From the NCBI RefSeq assembly GCF_004784475.1, contig NZ_SRRT01000002.1, positions 248,001-312,000 on the forward strand: 64,000 bases of DNA, given 5' to 3'. Position 1 is the first letter of the stretch. Each line of letters starts with the position of its first letter. Positions 42,959 through 51,340 of this stretch are shown here, one piece after another. Both the position numbers and the translations under genes were made by a program. This DNA is from Streptomyces bauhiniae (GTDB taxonomy: Bacteria; Actinomycetota; Actinomycetes; Streptomycetales; Streptomycetaceae). Below the pieces are notes generated by a model, which was not told the origin of the DNA, did no database searches, and saw only the letters and a program-made list of their open reading frames with translations.

Positions 42959-43453
42959 CTACGGCAGCGTGTGCGTGGTGACGTCGGTCAGGGCGCCGTC
43001 CGCCACGGTGGCGGTCATGTACGTGGCGTGCGGCTGGCGCCGGCGGTCGGTCGGGGAGCCGGGGTTGAGCAGGCGGAGGCCGCCGGGGGCGGTGGTGTCC
43101 CAGGGGATGTGGCTGTGCCCGAAGACCAGGACGTCCAGGCCCGGGAAGCGCTCGGCGCAGCGGGCCTCGCGGCCCCGGGCCGGCCCGGTCTCGTGGACCA
43201 CGCCGAAGCGCAGGCCGCCCAGCTCGGCGTACGCCACCTCGGGCAGCCGGGCGCGCAGGTCGTCGCCGTCGTTGTTGCCGTACACGCCGATCAGGCGGCG
43301 GCCGAAGGACTCCAGCAGGTCGAGGGTGGCGGTGTCCACCCAGTCACCGGCGTGGAACACCACGTCCGCGTGCGGGAGTTCGGCGAGCAGGCGGTCCGGG
43401 AGCCGCTTGGCCCGCTTCGGGAGGTGGGTGTCGGACATCAGGAGGAGGCGCAC
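42959..43453 (-). CDS. YfcE/MJ0936-type metallophosphoesterase
   Basis: The 164-residue protein has the calcineurin-like phosphoesterase motifs LLMSDTHLPKRAKRL (D-x-H), FHAGDWVD (GD-like), VYGNNDGDDLR (GNHD/GNND type), VVHETG and VFGHSHIPW (GHxH). The YfcE family cleaves phosphodiesters in vitro and its cellular role is mostly unclear. The GTG start lies 6 nt after a TACGCT -10 (43465-43460), with TTTACC as -35, so the mRNA is probably leaderless. It is divergent from the MarR gene across the TGRACAG repeat array. Confidence 0.87.
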   Translation of the reverse strand: MRLLLMSDTHLPKRAKRLPDRLLAELPHADVVFHAGDWVDTATLDLLESFGRRLIGVYGNNDGDDLRARLPEVAYAELGGLRFGVVHETGPARGREARCAERFPGLDVLVFGHSHIPWDTTAPGGLRLLNPGSPTDRRRQPHATYMTATVADGALTDVTTHTLP

Positions 43454-43477
43454 GTCTCCAGCGTAGGGACAGCACAA

Positions 43478-43519
43478 TGGACAGGTAAAACTGAACAGTC
43501 CGAACTGGACAGGCTGGGC
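43478..43519. promoter_or_regulatory. Three 14-bp tandem repeats with TGRACAG cores between divergent genes
   Basis: TGGACAG, TGAACAG and TGGACAG begin at 43478, 43492 and 43506, exactly 14 bp apart. The last overlaps TGGACA, a good -35 for the MarR gene (18 bp from TACGGT at 43530-43535). The first overlaps the -35 of the divergent phosphoesterase gene. This looks like an operator array for a regulator controlling both. Confidence 0.55.
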
Positions 43520-43542
43520 TGAGGTTCCGTACGGTGGCGGGC

Positions 43543-43980
43543 ATGGTCCACATCTCCGGTTCGGCCGCCCGCGCGGCACGCGAGCTGCGGGTGGTGTTCA
43601 GCCGGCTGCGGCGCCGTATCCGTGAGGTGGCGCAAGACGCCGATCTCACGCCCCCGCAGGAGTCCGCGCTCTCCCTGGTCGGCAAGCACGGCGCGGCCAC
43701 GGCGAGCGCGCTCGCCGCCGCCGAGGGCGTACGCCCGCAGTCCATGGCGGCCACGCTCGCCGCGCTGGACGCCCAGGGACTCATCCGCCGCGCCCCCGAC
43801 CCGGACGACGGCCGCCGTCAGCTCGTCACCCTCACCGAGGCGGGCCGGGCCCGCGTGGAGGGCAACCGGCAACTGCGCGAGGAGTGGCTGGCCCGCGCCT
43901 TCCAGGACCGGTTCACCGAGGAGGAGCGGGAGACGGTGCTGACCGCGCTGGAGCTGCTGGAACGGCTGTCCCGCCCCTGA
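43543..43980 (+). CDS. MarR-family transcriptional regulator
   Basis: The 145-residue protein has an alpha-helical N-terminus, a winged HTH (LTPPQESALSLVGKHGAATASALAAAEGVRPQSMAATLAALDAQGLIRR) with the wing DPDDGRRQLVTLTEAG, and a long dimerisation helix (FTEEERETVLTALELLERL). The ATG follows TACGGT by 7 nt, suggesting a leaderless mRNA; an upstream GTG (43534) is less likely. It precedes an isochorismatase-like gene by 32 bp and may regulate it and the divergent phosphoesterase. Confidence 0.88.
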   Translation: MVHISGSAARAARELRVVFSRLRRRIREVAQDADLTPPQESALSLVGKHGAATASALAAAEGVRPQSMAATLAALDAQGLIRRAPDPDDGRRQLVTLTEAGRARVEGNRQLREEWLARAFQDRFTEEERETVLTALELLERLSRP

Positions 43981-44012
43981 ACGACCCCCCACTCATTCCG
44001 AAAGGCCCCCGC

Positions 44013-44597
44013 ATGTCCGTCACCACGCTCGACCCCCGTACCGCCCTCGTCGTGATCGACCTCCAGGCCGGGATCACGGCGATGCCCGTCCAGCCGCACA
44101 GCGCCGCCGACGTGGTGGCCCGCAGTGCCGAGCTGGCCGACGCCTTCCGCGCCCGTGACCTGCCCGTGGTGCTGGTCCGGGTCTCCTTCGCCGCCGACGG
44201 CGCGGACGCGGTGCCCGGCCGTACCGAGCGCCAGGCGCGCGGCCTGTCCTTCCCCGAGGGCTGGGACGTGATCGTGGACGAGCTGTCCGGGCACGCCGGT
44301 GACGTCCTGGTCACCAAGCACAACTGGAGCGCCCTGTTCGGCACCGACCTGGAGGTGCAGCTCCGCCGCCGGGGCGTCACACAGATCGTGCTCACCGGCA
44401 TCGCCACCAGCATCGGCGTGGAGTCCACCGCCCGTGACGCGTACGCGGCCGGCTACAACGTCACCCTGGCCACCGACGCCATGGCGGACTCCGACGCGGA
44501 CGCGCACACCAACACCGTCGAGCGGATCTTCCCCCGCCTCGGTGAGAGCGGTACGACGGCGGAGATCCTCGAGCTGCTGGCCAAGACGCACGCCTGA
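44013..44597 (+). CDS. Isochorismatase-like hydrolase lacking the usual nucleophilic Cys
   Basis: The 194-residue protein has the cysteine-hydrolase fold: the first Asp in TALVVIDLQAGI, Lys in VLVTKHNWSALFGTDLEVQL, and ILTGIATSIGVESTARDAYA-type sequence at the usual nucleophile position. Gly occupies the site of the cysteine found in amidase members, as in true isochorismatases that use the Asp. The substrate is unclear. GAAAGG lies before the ATG. It probably forms an operon with the MarR gene and is followed by a strong terminator. Confidence 0.85.
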   Translation: MSVTTLDPRTALVVIDLQAGITAMPVQPHSAADVVARSAELADAFRARDLPVVLVRVSFAADGADAVPGRTERQARGLSFPEGWDVIVDELSGHAGDVLVTKHNWSALFGTDLEVQLRRRGVTQIVLTGIATSIGVESTARDAYAAGYNVTLATDAMADSDADAHTNTVERIFPRLGESGTTAEILELLAKTHA

Positions 44598-44609
44598 GCA
44601 CGCCCGGAC

Positions 44610-44640
44610 GGCCCGGCACCCACGCGGGTGCCGGGCCTTT
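44610..44640 (+). terminator. Rho-independent terminator of the MarR/isochorismatase unit
   Basis: GGCCCGGCACCC (44610-44621) pairs perfectly with GGGTGCCGGGCC (44626-44637) over ACGC, followed by TTT. It also lies close to the stop of the convergent small gene at 44658. Confidence 0.85.
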
Positions 44641-44657
44641 CCGTCGCCGCCGTCCGG

Positions 44658-44927
44658 TCAGTCCCCGGCGGCCGCCGCGCGTTCCACCTCGGCCTCGACC
44701 TCGGCGCGGGCCCGCCCGGTGTCGCGGGCGTACTCGTTGAGCGCGGTCTGCACATCGCGGGCCAGGTCGCGCCAGGCGCGCAGGGCGGTCTCGTACGTCC
44801 CGGACTGCGCGCCGGTCATCGCCCGCTCGGCCGGGGGCCCGTAGGTGTCCCGCAGCTCCTCCACGGTGGCGTGTGCCGCGGCCGCCGCGCGCTGCTTCTG
44901 GACCAGTTCTTCGAAGGTGTGTGCCAC
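44658..44927 (-). CDS. Small helical hypothetical protein
   Basis: The 89-residue protein starts VAHTFEELVQKQRAA. It is almost all helix (ATVEELRDTYGPPAE, YETALRAWRDLARDVQTALNEYA, ARAEVEAEVERAAAA), with no signal peptide and no cysteine. The GTG lies 8 nt after TAGGGT (44941-44936), suggesting leaderless translation. The size and helical pattern recall WXG100-type or antitoxin-like proteins, but no WxG motif is present. Function unknown. Confidence 0.7.
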   Translation of the reverse strand: MAHTFEELVQKQRAAAAAHATVEELRDTYGPPAERAMTGAQSGTYETALRAWRDLARDVQTALNEYARDTGRARAEVEAEVERAAAAGD

Positions 44928-45052
44928 ACCAACCGACCCTAGGCACGCCGGGCGAACCCGCCACTCGGGGCCGCCGTCCGCGCCGTCCGCCGGGGCCCGT
45001 CTCCCGGCGCCGTCGCCCGCCTCGTCGAGGTCTCTCATCCCCCACCCGCCCC

Positions 45053-47506
45053 TCACGCCTCGTCCGTCACCAGCTCCGCCCACACCTGCTTGCCGCCGCT
45101 GACCGGGACGGTGCCCCACGCGTGGGAGACCGCCTCGACCAGCAGGATGCCCCGGCCGCCGGTGGCCTCCCAGCCGACGTTGGTCGGCTTGAGAGGTCCG
45201 CGCGGCGAGGAGTCGGTGACCGCGATGCGCAGCCGGTGCCCGACCAGGCTGAGGTCGAGCCGCACCTGCCCCTCGGTGTGCACCAGGGCGTTGGTGACCA
45301 GCTCGGACACCACCAGCAGGGCGGTGTCGGCGGTGTCCCTCGGCAGCTCCCAGGCGCGCAGGGTGCGGCGGACGAAGCGCCGGGCGTGCCGTACCGCCTC
45401 CGGGACCCGCCACACGCTCCAGCTCTCGCGGCGCGGGCGCACGGCCATGCCGTCGTAGCGGACCAGCAGCAGCGCCACGTCGTCGCCCCGGTGGGCGCCC
45501 GCGAGCAGGGCGTCGGCGGTCTGGCCGAGGTGGGCGGGGTCGGCTGCGGCGAGGTCGCGGGCGAGCCGGTCCATGCCGGTGTCGAGGTCGGTGCCGGAGG
45601 ACTCGACCAGGCCGTCGGTGGTGAGCGCGAGGACCGTGCCGGGCTTGAGTTTCAGCGGGGTCATCGGGTACTCCGCCCGGGTGAGCACCCCGAGCGGGGG
45701 TCCGCCCTCGGCCCGCACGGTCTCCGTACTGCCGTCCGGGTGGCGCAGCACCGGCTGCGGGTGCCCGGCGCGTGCGCAGAGGGCGGTGCCCTGTTCCATG
45801 TCGATGTCGACGTAGACGCAGGTGGCGAAGAGGTCGCTCTCCATGTCCAGCAGCAGCCGGTTGGCGTGGGCGACGACCACGTCGGGCGGGTGGCCCTCGG
45901 CGGCGTAGGCGCGCAGGGCGGTGCGCATCTGGCCCATGAGGGTGGCGGCGCCCGCGTTGTGGCCCTGGACGTCGCCGATGACGAAGGCCACGTGGTTGTC
46001 GGCGAGCGGGATCACGTCGTACCAGTCGCCGCCGACCTCCAGGCCCTCGGTGGCGGGCAGGTACCGGGCGACGGCCTCGGCGCCGGGCAGCCGGGGCAGC
46101 CGGTGGGGCAGCAGGGCGCGCTGGAGCATGCCGACGAGTTCGTGTTCGGCGTCGAAGGCGTGGGCGCGGCGCAGGGCCTGTCCGGCGAGGGCGGCGCAGG
46201 CGGTGAGCAGGGCGCGTTCGTCGGGGGCGAACTCGTGCGGGCGGTCCCAGCCGATCAGGCAGGCCCCGGCCATCCGGCCGCCCGCGGGCAGCGGCAGTAC
46301 GGCGAGGCCGCCGGGGCCGACTCCGGCGAGGCCGGGCTCCAGGGCGGAGCCGGCCGGCCAGATGTGGGCGCGGCCGTCGCGCAGGGCGGCGGCGAGGGCG
46401 GGCATGGCGCGTACGGGGGCGTCGGGCCACTCGCCGCGCCATTCGGCCCGCCAGAGTTCGGGCCACGCCTCGGGTTCGGGCGGGTCGAGGACGGTGACGA
46501 CGAGGCGGTCGTTCTCCAGTTCGGCCAGCGCGATGCGGTCGGCGCGCAGCGGCTTGCGCAGGGCGTCGACGACGGCGTGCCCCACGTCCTTGACGGTGCC
46601 CGCGGTGGCGAGGTCGGCGGCGAGGCGCTGCACGCGGGCCACGTCGGTGACGTCGGAGCGCAGCTTGGTGGCGTCCGCGACGGTGCCGACCAGTTGGGCG
46701 GGCCGCCCCTCCCCGCCGGGCACCAGCCGTCCGCGCAGCCGGAGCCAGCGGAGCGCCCCGGACGGCTGCCGGACGCGGAACTCCAGCTCGCGCTCGTCCA
46801 GGGACATGTGGTCGGGCTCCACCACGGACATCAGCGCGGGCAGGTCCTCGGGCACCGTGAGCCCTAGCAGCGTCTCCACCTTGCCGTCGAAGTCGTCGCG
46901 CCCTATCCCGAAGAGCCGCAGGATCTCGTCGCCGACCTCCACCCGCCCGGTGTCCATGGCGAGACTGAAGGCGTCCGGGGCCGGTTCGTGGGCGTCGGCC
47001 GGGCCGGGCTCGGGGACGGCGACGGCGCGGGCGATGAGTTCCAGCGCCGCCCTCTCCCCCGCGTCGAACCCCTCGGGCCGTTCCGCGACCGCCAGCAGCG
47101 AGCCGCCGCCCGGCCCGGCGAGGGGCAGGGCGGCGAGGGAGAAGCCGGGTTCGGGGGTACGGCGGCCCTCGGCGCGGTCGGCCACTTCGCTCGGGCCGAG
47201 CCAGCGGGGGCGGCCGGTGCGGTGGGCCTCGGCGACCGGGGCGCCGCCGTCGGCGGGGTAGCCGTCGCGCAGGCCGTACAGCGAGCCGGGCAGTCCGACG
47301 GACTCGGCCAGGCACAGTACGGCGGGGTCGTCGCCGGGGGCGTACACGGCGGCGAACGAGGCGCCGGCGAGGACGAGCGCCTGTTCCAGGACGCGGCGGA
47401 GCCGGTCGGCGGAGGGGGGCGCGGCCATGAGTGTGGCGAGGACGTGCTCGGCACGCCCGGCTCCCGTCCTGCGCACCGCAGCACCCTCACTCGCCACGTT
47501 GGCCAT
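45053..47506 (-). CDS. GAF-PAS-GAF-SpoIIE-HATPase phosphatase
   Basis: The 817-residue cytoplasmic protein has a GAF domain (about 20-155; FAAVYAPGDDPAVLCLAESVG), a PAS domain (about 170-270; FSLAMDTGRVEVGDEILRLFG), a second GAF (about 285-435), a SpoIIE PP2C domain (about 445-670; GLEVGGDWYDV, VIGDVQGHNAGAA, LTTDGLVESSG) and a C-terminal HATPase (about 690-815; LVVSELVTNALVH, GGRGILLVEAVSHAWG). It probably switches an anti-sigma/anti-anti-sigma pathway. The ATG at 47506 lacks a ribosome site; ATG at 47593 (GTAGGTG upstream) is a possible longer start. It is divergent from another SpoIIE gene. Confidence 0.88.
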   Translation of the reverse strand: MANVASEGAAVRRTGAGRAEHVLATLMAAPPSADRLRRVLEQALVLAGASFAAVYAPGDDPAVLCLAESVGLPGSLYGLRDGYPADGGAPVAEAHRTGRPRWLGPSEVADRAEGRRTPEPGFSLAALPLAGPGGGSLLAVAERPEGFDAGERAALELIARAVAVPEPGPADAHEPAPDAFSLAMDTGRVEVGDEILRLFGIGRDDFDGKVETLLGLTVPEDLPALMSVVEPDHMSLDERELEFRVRQPSGALRWLRLRGRLVPGGEGRPAQLVGTVADATKLRSDVTDVARVQRLAADLATAGTVKDVGHAVVDALRKPLRADRIALAELENDRLVVTVLDPPEPEAWPELWRAEWRGEWPDAPVRAMPALAAALRDGRAHIWPAGSALEPGLAGVGPGGLAVLPLPAGGRMAGACLIGWDRPHEFAPDERALLTACAALAGQALRRAHAFDAEHELVGMLQRALLPHRLPRLPGAEAVARYLPATEGLEVGGDWYDVIPLADNHVAFVIGDVQGHNAGAATLMGQMRTALRAYAAEGHPPDVVVAHANRLLLDMESDLFATCVYVDIDMEQGTALCARAGHPQPVLRHPDGSTETVRAEGGPPLGVLTRAEYPMTPLKLKPGTVLALTTDGLVESSGTDLDTGMDRLARDLAAADPAHLGQTADALLAGAHRGDDVALLLVRYDGMAVRPRRESWSVWRVPEAVRHARRFVRRTLRAWELPRDTADTALLVVSELVTNALVHTEGQVRLDLSLVGHRLRIAVTDSSPRGPLKPTNVGWEATGGRGILLVEAVSHAWGTVPVSGGKQVWAELVTDEA

Positions 47507-47719
47507 TACAGCGCGTGCGGGCGCGCGGCGCAGCCCCTGTGCAGCGACCACGCGCGGTTTTTCCCTACCGCGCGATTGACCCGGAAGCCCCATAGCGGCA
47601 CCTACTCGCCTTTTCCGGTCTCGGCATGAGCGGTGTCGGGAGGGGGTACTCGGCGTATCCCCAGAAGTGGGACTCGTCCGCAGGCGGGGGCGCGAGGGCC
47701 GTACGAGGAGGTGGTCGGC

Positions 47720-49843
47720 GTGTCCGACACGCCGGACCCCGCACGGGAACCCCCGGGGGCCGGGCGGCCGCTGCTCTCGGTCGCCCTGGCCGCGATGATG
47801 GAGGACGTGGGCGCGCACTCGGGCGCGGTCTACCTGCTGCGGCCGGACGTGCCGGTGCTGGAGATGGCGGTGATGGCGGGCCTGCCGAGGGCGTTCGCGG
47901 CGCCCTGGGAGCGGGTCGGGGTGAGCGCGCCGATCCCGGTCGCGCAGGCGGTGCGGCAGCGGCGGCCGGTGTGGGTCGGCGGGGGCGAGGAGATGGCGCG
48001 CCGCTTCCCGCGCATCGCGGTGGTGCTGCCGTACCCCTTCGCGCTGGCGGCGCTGCCGCTGGCCACGGACGACGCCGTGCTCGGCGCGGTGTTCGTGACC
48101 TGGCCCGCCGGGCACGGCCCGGAGCTGACCGAGCGGGAGCGGACGCTGCTGTCGGCCGGGTGCGAGCGGCTGACCCGGGTGCTGGCGCGGGCGTCGGCCG
48201 AGAATCTGCCGCTGGGCCCCGAGCGGGATCTGGTGGCGACCCCGGACGCGGCCGTCGTGGACACCCTCGGTCCGGTGGAGGCGGCACGGATGGTGGCCCG
48301 GCTGCCGTACGGGCTGGTGTCGCTCGATCTGCACGGCCGGATCGGCCACGTCAACTCGGCGGCCGCCGAACTCCTCGGCCGTCCCGCCGCCGAACTGCTC
48401 GGCACGCTGCCCTGGGTGTCGGTGCCATGGCTCAACGACCCGCTGTACGAGGACCGTTACCGGGCCGCGCTGATCAGCCGCCGTCCGACCTCGTTCGTGG
48501 CGCTGCGGCCGCCCGGCCACTGGCTGTCCTTCCGGCTCTATCCGGGCAGCACCGGGGTGAGCGTGCGCATCACGCGGGTCCGGGTGCTGACCGAGCGCAC
48601 GGGCGTGCCGGCCGGGGCGCGGCCGCACCGGCTGGTGACGATCTCCCGGCTGCTGAGCCTGACGGGGGCGCTGACCGAGGCGGTGGCGGTGGACGACCTG
48701 GTCCAGTTGGTCGCGGACGAGGTGGGTCCGGCGGTCGGCAGTCATGCGCTGATGCTGCTCGCCGCCGAGGAGGGGCGGATGCGGGTGCTCGGGCACCGCG
48801 GCTATCCGGACGAGCGGGTGGCCGGGTGGTTCGACGGGCTGCCGCTGAGCGAACGGACCCCGGGCACCCAGGCGTTGAGCAGTGGAGTGCCCGCGTTCTT
48901 CGAGTCGCGGGAGCAGTTGGAGCGGCTGTATCCCGTGCGGCGCGAGTCCCGCGACGGCTTCGCGGCCTGGGCCTTCCTGCCGCTGGTCGCGTCCGGGCGC
49001 CGGGTGGGGACGTGTGTGCTGGCGTACCCGGAGCCGCACTCCTTCCCCGCCGAGGAGCGGGCGGTGCTGACCAGCCTCGCCGGGCTGATCGCCCAGGCGC
49101 TGGAGCGGACGATGCTGTACGACGCCAAGCACCGGCTGGCGCACGGGCTCCAGGAGGCGCTGCTGCCGCACTCGCTGTACCCGCCGCCCGGCATCGAGGC
49201 GGCCGCGCGCTATCTCCCGGCGACGCGGGGCATGGACATCGGCGGCGACTTCTACGATCTGGTGCCGACCCGGCCGCAGGCGTCCGCCGTGATCGGCGAC
49301 GTCCAGGGGCACAACGTGACGGCGGCGGCGCTGATGGGCCAGATCCGTACCGGCGTCCGCGCGTACAGCGCGGTGGGGCAGGCGCCGGGCGAGGTGATGG
49401 GCAGCATCAACCGGTTGCTGATCGACCTCGGCACCGAGCTGTTCGCCAGTTGTCTCTACCTCCGCCTCGACCCCGCGCACGGCCGGGCCGTGATGGCGCG
49501 GGCGGGTCATCCGCCTCCGCTGCTCCGGCGTCCGGACGGGCGGGTACGGGTGCTGGACCTGGCCGGGGGTCCGCTGCTCGGCATCGACTCGGAGGCGGCG
49601 TACCCGACGACGGAGGTGACGCTGACGCCGGGCTCGGTGCTCGCCCTTTATACGGACGGCCTCGTGGAGTCGCCCGGTGTGGACATCGAGGACGCGCTGA
49701 TCGACCTGGGGGCGCTGTTCTCCGAGGCGGGCGACGGTCCGCTGGAGGAGCTGGCGGACGCGCTGGTCCGGCACGGTACGGCGGGGCGGGACCGGGTGGA
49801 CGATGTGGCGGTGCTGTTGCTGCGGGCGCGGGACGGGAGTTGA
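47720..49843 (+). CDS. GAF-PAS-GAF-SpoIIE phosphatase
   Basis: The 707-residue protein has a GAF domain (about 15-150), a PAS domain (about 190-290; LPYGLVSLDLHGRIGHVNSAAAELLGR), a second GAF (about 310-460; VGSHALMLLAAEEGRMRVLG) and a SpoIIE domain (about 475-705; MDIGGDFYDLV, AVIGDVQGHNVTAA, LYTDGLVESPG). It lacks a HATPase, unlike its divergent neighbour, to which its SpoIIE half is closely related. GGAGG precedes the GTG at 47720. The pair may act on one pathway, the neighbour supplying the kinase domain. Confidence 0.87.
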   Translation: MSDTPDPAREPPGAGRPLLSVALAAMMEDVGAHSGAVYLLRPDVPVLEMAVMAGLPRAFAAPWERVGVSAPIPVAQAVRQRRPVWVGGGEEMARRFPRIAVVLPYPFALAALPLATDDAVLGAVFVTWPAGHGPELTERERTLLSAGCERLTRVLARASAENLPLGPERDLVATPDAAVVDTLGPVEAARMVARLPYGLVSLDLHGRIGHVNSAAAELLGRPAAELLGTLPWVSVPWLNDPLYEDRYRAALISRRPTSFVALRPPGHWLSFRLYPGSTGVSVRITRVRVLTERTGVPAGARPHRLVTISRLLSLTGALTEAVAVDDLVQLVADEVGPAVGSHALMLLAAEEGRMRVLGHRGYPDERVAGWFDGLPLSERTPGTQALSSGVPAFFESREQLERLYPVRRESRDGFAAWAFLPLVASGRRVGTCVLAYPEPHSFPAEERAVLTSLAGLIAQALERTMLYDAKHRLAHGLQEALLPHSLYPPPGIEAAARYLPATRGMDIGGDFYDLVPTRPQASAVIGDVQGHNVTAAALMGQIRTGVRAYSAVGQAPGEVMGSINRLLIDLGTELFASCLYLRLDPAHGRAVMARAGHPPPLLRRPDGRVRVLDLAGGPLLGIDSEAAYPTTEVTLTPGSVLALYTDGLVESPGVDIEDALIDLGALFSEAGDGPLEELADALVRHGTAGRDRVDDVAVLLLRARDGS

Positions 49844-49860
49844 GCGCCCGGCACGCGGAG

Positions 49861-49890
49861 GGCCCGGCCCTTCCGCCGAAGGGCCGGACC
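49861..49890. terminator. Bidirectional hairpin terminator
   Basis: CCGGCCCTT (49864-49872) pairs perfectly with AAGGGCCGG (49879-49887) over a 6 nt loop, with outer GG/CC pairs. It separates the convergent SpoIIE and S1 protease genes. Confidence 0.75.
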
Positions 49891-49897
49891 CGGTGCG

Positions 49898-51340
49898 TCA
49901 GTTGGCGGAGGTTCCGCCCTGCTGACGGTTGCGGTGGTGGTGCTTGGTGCCCTGCTCCTGAGCGGCACCCGCGCCCGCACCGGCCTGGTCGTCGGCGCTC
50001 GCACCGGCTCCCGCACCGGCCTGGTCGTCGGCGCCGCCTATCTCGTCGCCGCCGGCCTGGTCACCGGCACCGGCACCCGCCTGGTCGCCCGCACCCGCCT
50101 GGTCGCCCGCACCGGCCTCGTCCCCGGCACCGGCCTGGTCGCCCGCGCCCGCCTGGTCGTCGCCGGCACCCGCGCCCGCGCCCCCGTCACCGAGGGTCGC
50201 GCCCGTGGCCGCGAGGGCGGTGGTGACCGGCTGGAAGAAGGTCTCGCCGCCGCTGGTGCAGTCGCCGCTGCCGCCGGAGGTCAGGCCGATCGCCGCGCCC
50301 TCCTGGGTGAACAGCGAGCCGCCGCTGTCGCCCGGCTCGGCGCACACGTCGGTCTGGATGAGACCGGTGACGGTGTCGACGCCGTTCGGGTCGGTCTCGC
50401 TCTGGAAGTTGACGGTGGCGTCGAGGCCGGTGACCTGGCCGTCGTGCAGCCCCGTGGTGGAGCCCATGCGGAACACGGTGGAGCCGACGGTGGCCTCGGC
50501 GGCCTGGGTGATCGCCACGACCTGGCCGTTGCCCGCGTTGACCTCGCTGGGCGCCTCGGTCGCCGGGTCGTCGTACTTGACGAGGGAGAAGTCGCCCTCG
50601 CCGGGGAAGGTGGCCTGGTCGACGGTGGCGATGGGCTGCCCGGTCTGCGAGTCGGACCACTCCTCGGCCGCGACCCCGCAGTGACCGGCGGTCAGGAAGG
50701 CGGGGCTGCCGTCGGCGGCGGTGACGTTGAAGCCGAGGGAGCAGCGGACGCCGCCGCCCTGCACCTGGGAGAAGATCGCGTCGCCGCCGGAGACGAAGGT
50801 CTTGAAGGTGCCGCCGGTCTTCTTCAGGGTGGCGGTGCCGGAGCCGAGGCCGTCGACGGTGGACTCCAGCCGGTCCCACTTGGCGCCGGTCACCGTGGAG
50901 TCGGCGCTGACGATCACCTTGTTGGTGCGCGGGTCGACGGCCCAGGCGGTACCGGGGATGGCCGCCTTGGTCCGCAGGGTCTTCGCGGCGGACTGGAGGT
51001 CGGCGGTGCTGTTCTCCACCTGCCGTACGACCGCGCCCGCACTCTTCGCACGTGCGACGGCGGCACCGTCACCGACCGCGTTGACGACGAGCTGCCGCTT
51101 GGCGCTGTCGTAGTAGGCACCGGCGAACTGGCCGCCGAGGGACTGCTTCAACTGGGCGGCGAGCGCGGTCGCGTCGGTGGTCTTGAGGGTCCTCGCGTTG
51201 CCCGCCGCGGCCGCCCCCTGATCCTGGGAGTTGTCCTGGGAGGCCATGGCGTTGGGCAGCAGCAGGGCCGCCGCTCCGAGCGCCGCGACACCGCCGACCG
51301 CTATCGCGGCCTTCCTCTTGGGCATGCGCTTGTGACTCAA
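49898..51340 (-). CDS. Secreted S1-family serine protease with an Ala-Gly-Asp-Gln repeat tail
   Basis: 480 residues. A signal peptide (about 9-34) and a pro-region (about 50-185) precede a streptogrisin-like domain. The triad is His220 in LTAGHC, Asp250 in GEGDFSLVKY and Ser339 in EPGDSGGS, with cysteine pairs 200/221 and 333/361. Residues 387-463 are imperfect AGAGDQ repeats, followed by a basic tail (KHHHRNRQQGGTSAN). The start is TTG at 51340 because AGGAGG lies 8 nt upstream; ATG at 51325 is the alternative. The tail may mediate attachment or self-association. It is divergent from the peptide export operon, so the product could process secreted peptides; this is a guess. Confidence 0.9.
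   Translation of the reverse strand: MSHKRMPKRKAAIAVGGVAALGAAALLLPNAMASQDNSQDQGAAAAGNARTLKTTDATALAAQLKQSLGGQFAGAYYDSAKRQLVVNAVGDGAAVARAKSAGAVVRQVENSTADLQSAAKTLRTKAAIPGTAWAVDPRTNKVIVSADSTVTGAKWDRLESTVDGLGSGTATLKKTGGTFKTFVSGGDAIFSQVQGGGVRCSLGFNVTAADGSPAFLTAGHCGVAAEEWSDSQTGQPIATVDQATFPGEGDFSLVKYDDPATEAPSEVNAGNGQVVAITQAAEATVGSTVFRMGSTTGLHDGQVTGLDATVNFQSETDPNGVDTVTGLIQTDVCAEPGDSGGSLFTQEGAAIGLTSGGSGDCTSGGETFFQPVTTALAATGATLGDGGAGAGAGDDQAGAGDQAGAGDEAGAGDQAGAGDQAGAGAGDQAGGDEIGGADDQAGAGAGASADDQAGAGAGAAQEQGTKHHHRNRQQGGTSAN
49952..50182 (-). repeat. Low-complexity AGAGDQ-type repeats in the protease tail
   Basis: The DNA holds GC-rich imperfect repeats coding for residues 387-463 of the protease. The common unit is DQAGAG, with variants DEAGAG and DDQAGAGAGA. 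Repeat lengths of 15-18 bp make slippage likely. Confidence 0.75.

Noticed and set aside
44658..44927. WXG100/ESX-type secreted protein
   Set aside because: Size and helicity fit, but there is no WxG turn, no partner gene and no secretion apparatus nearby.
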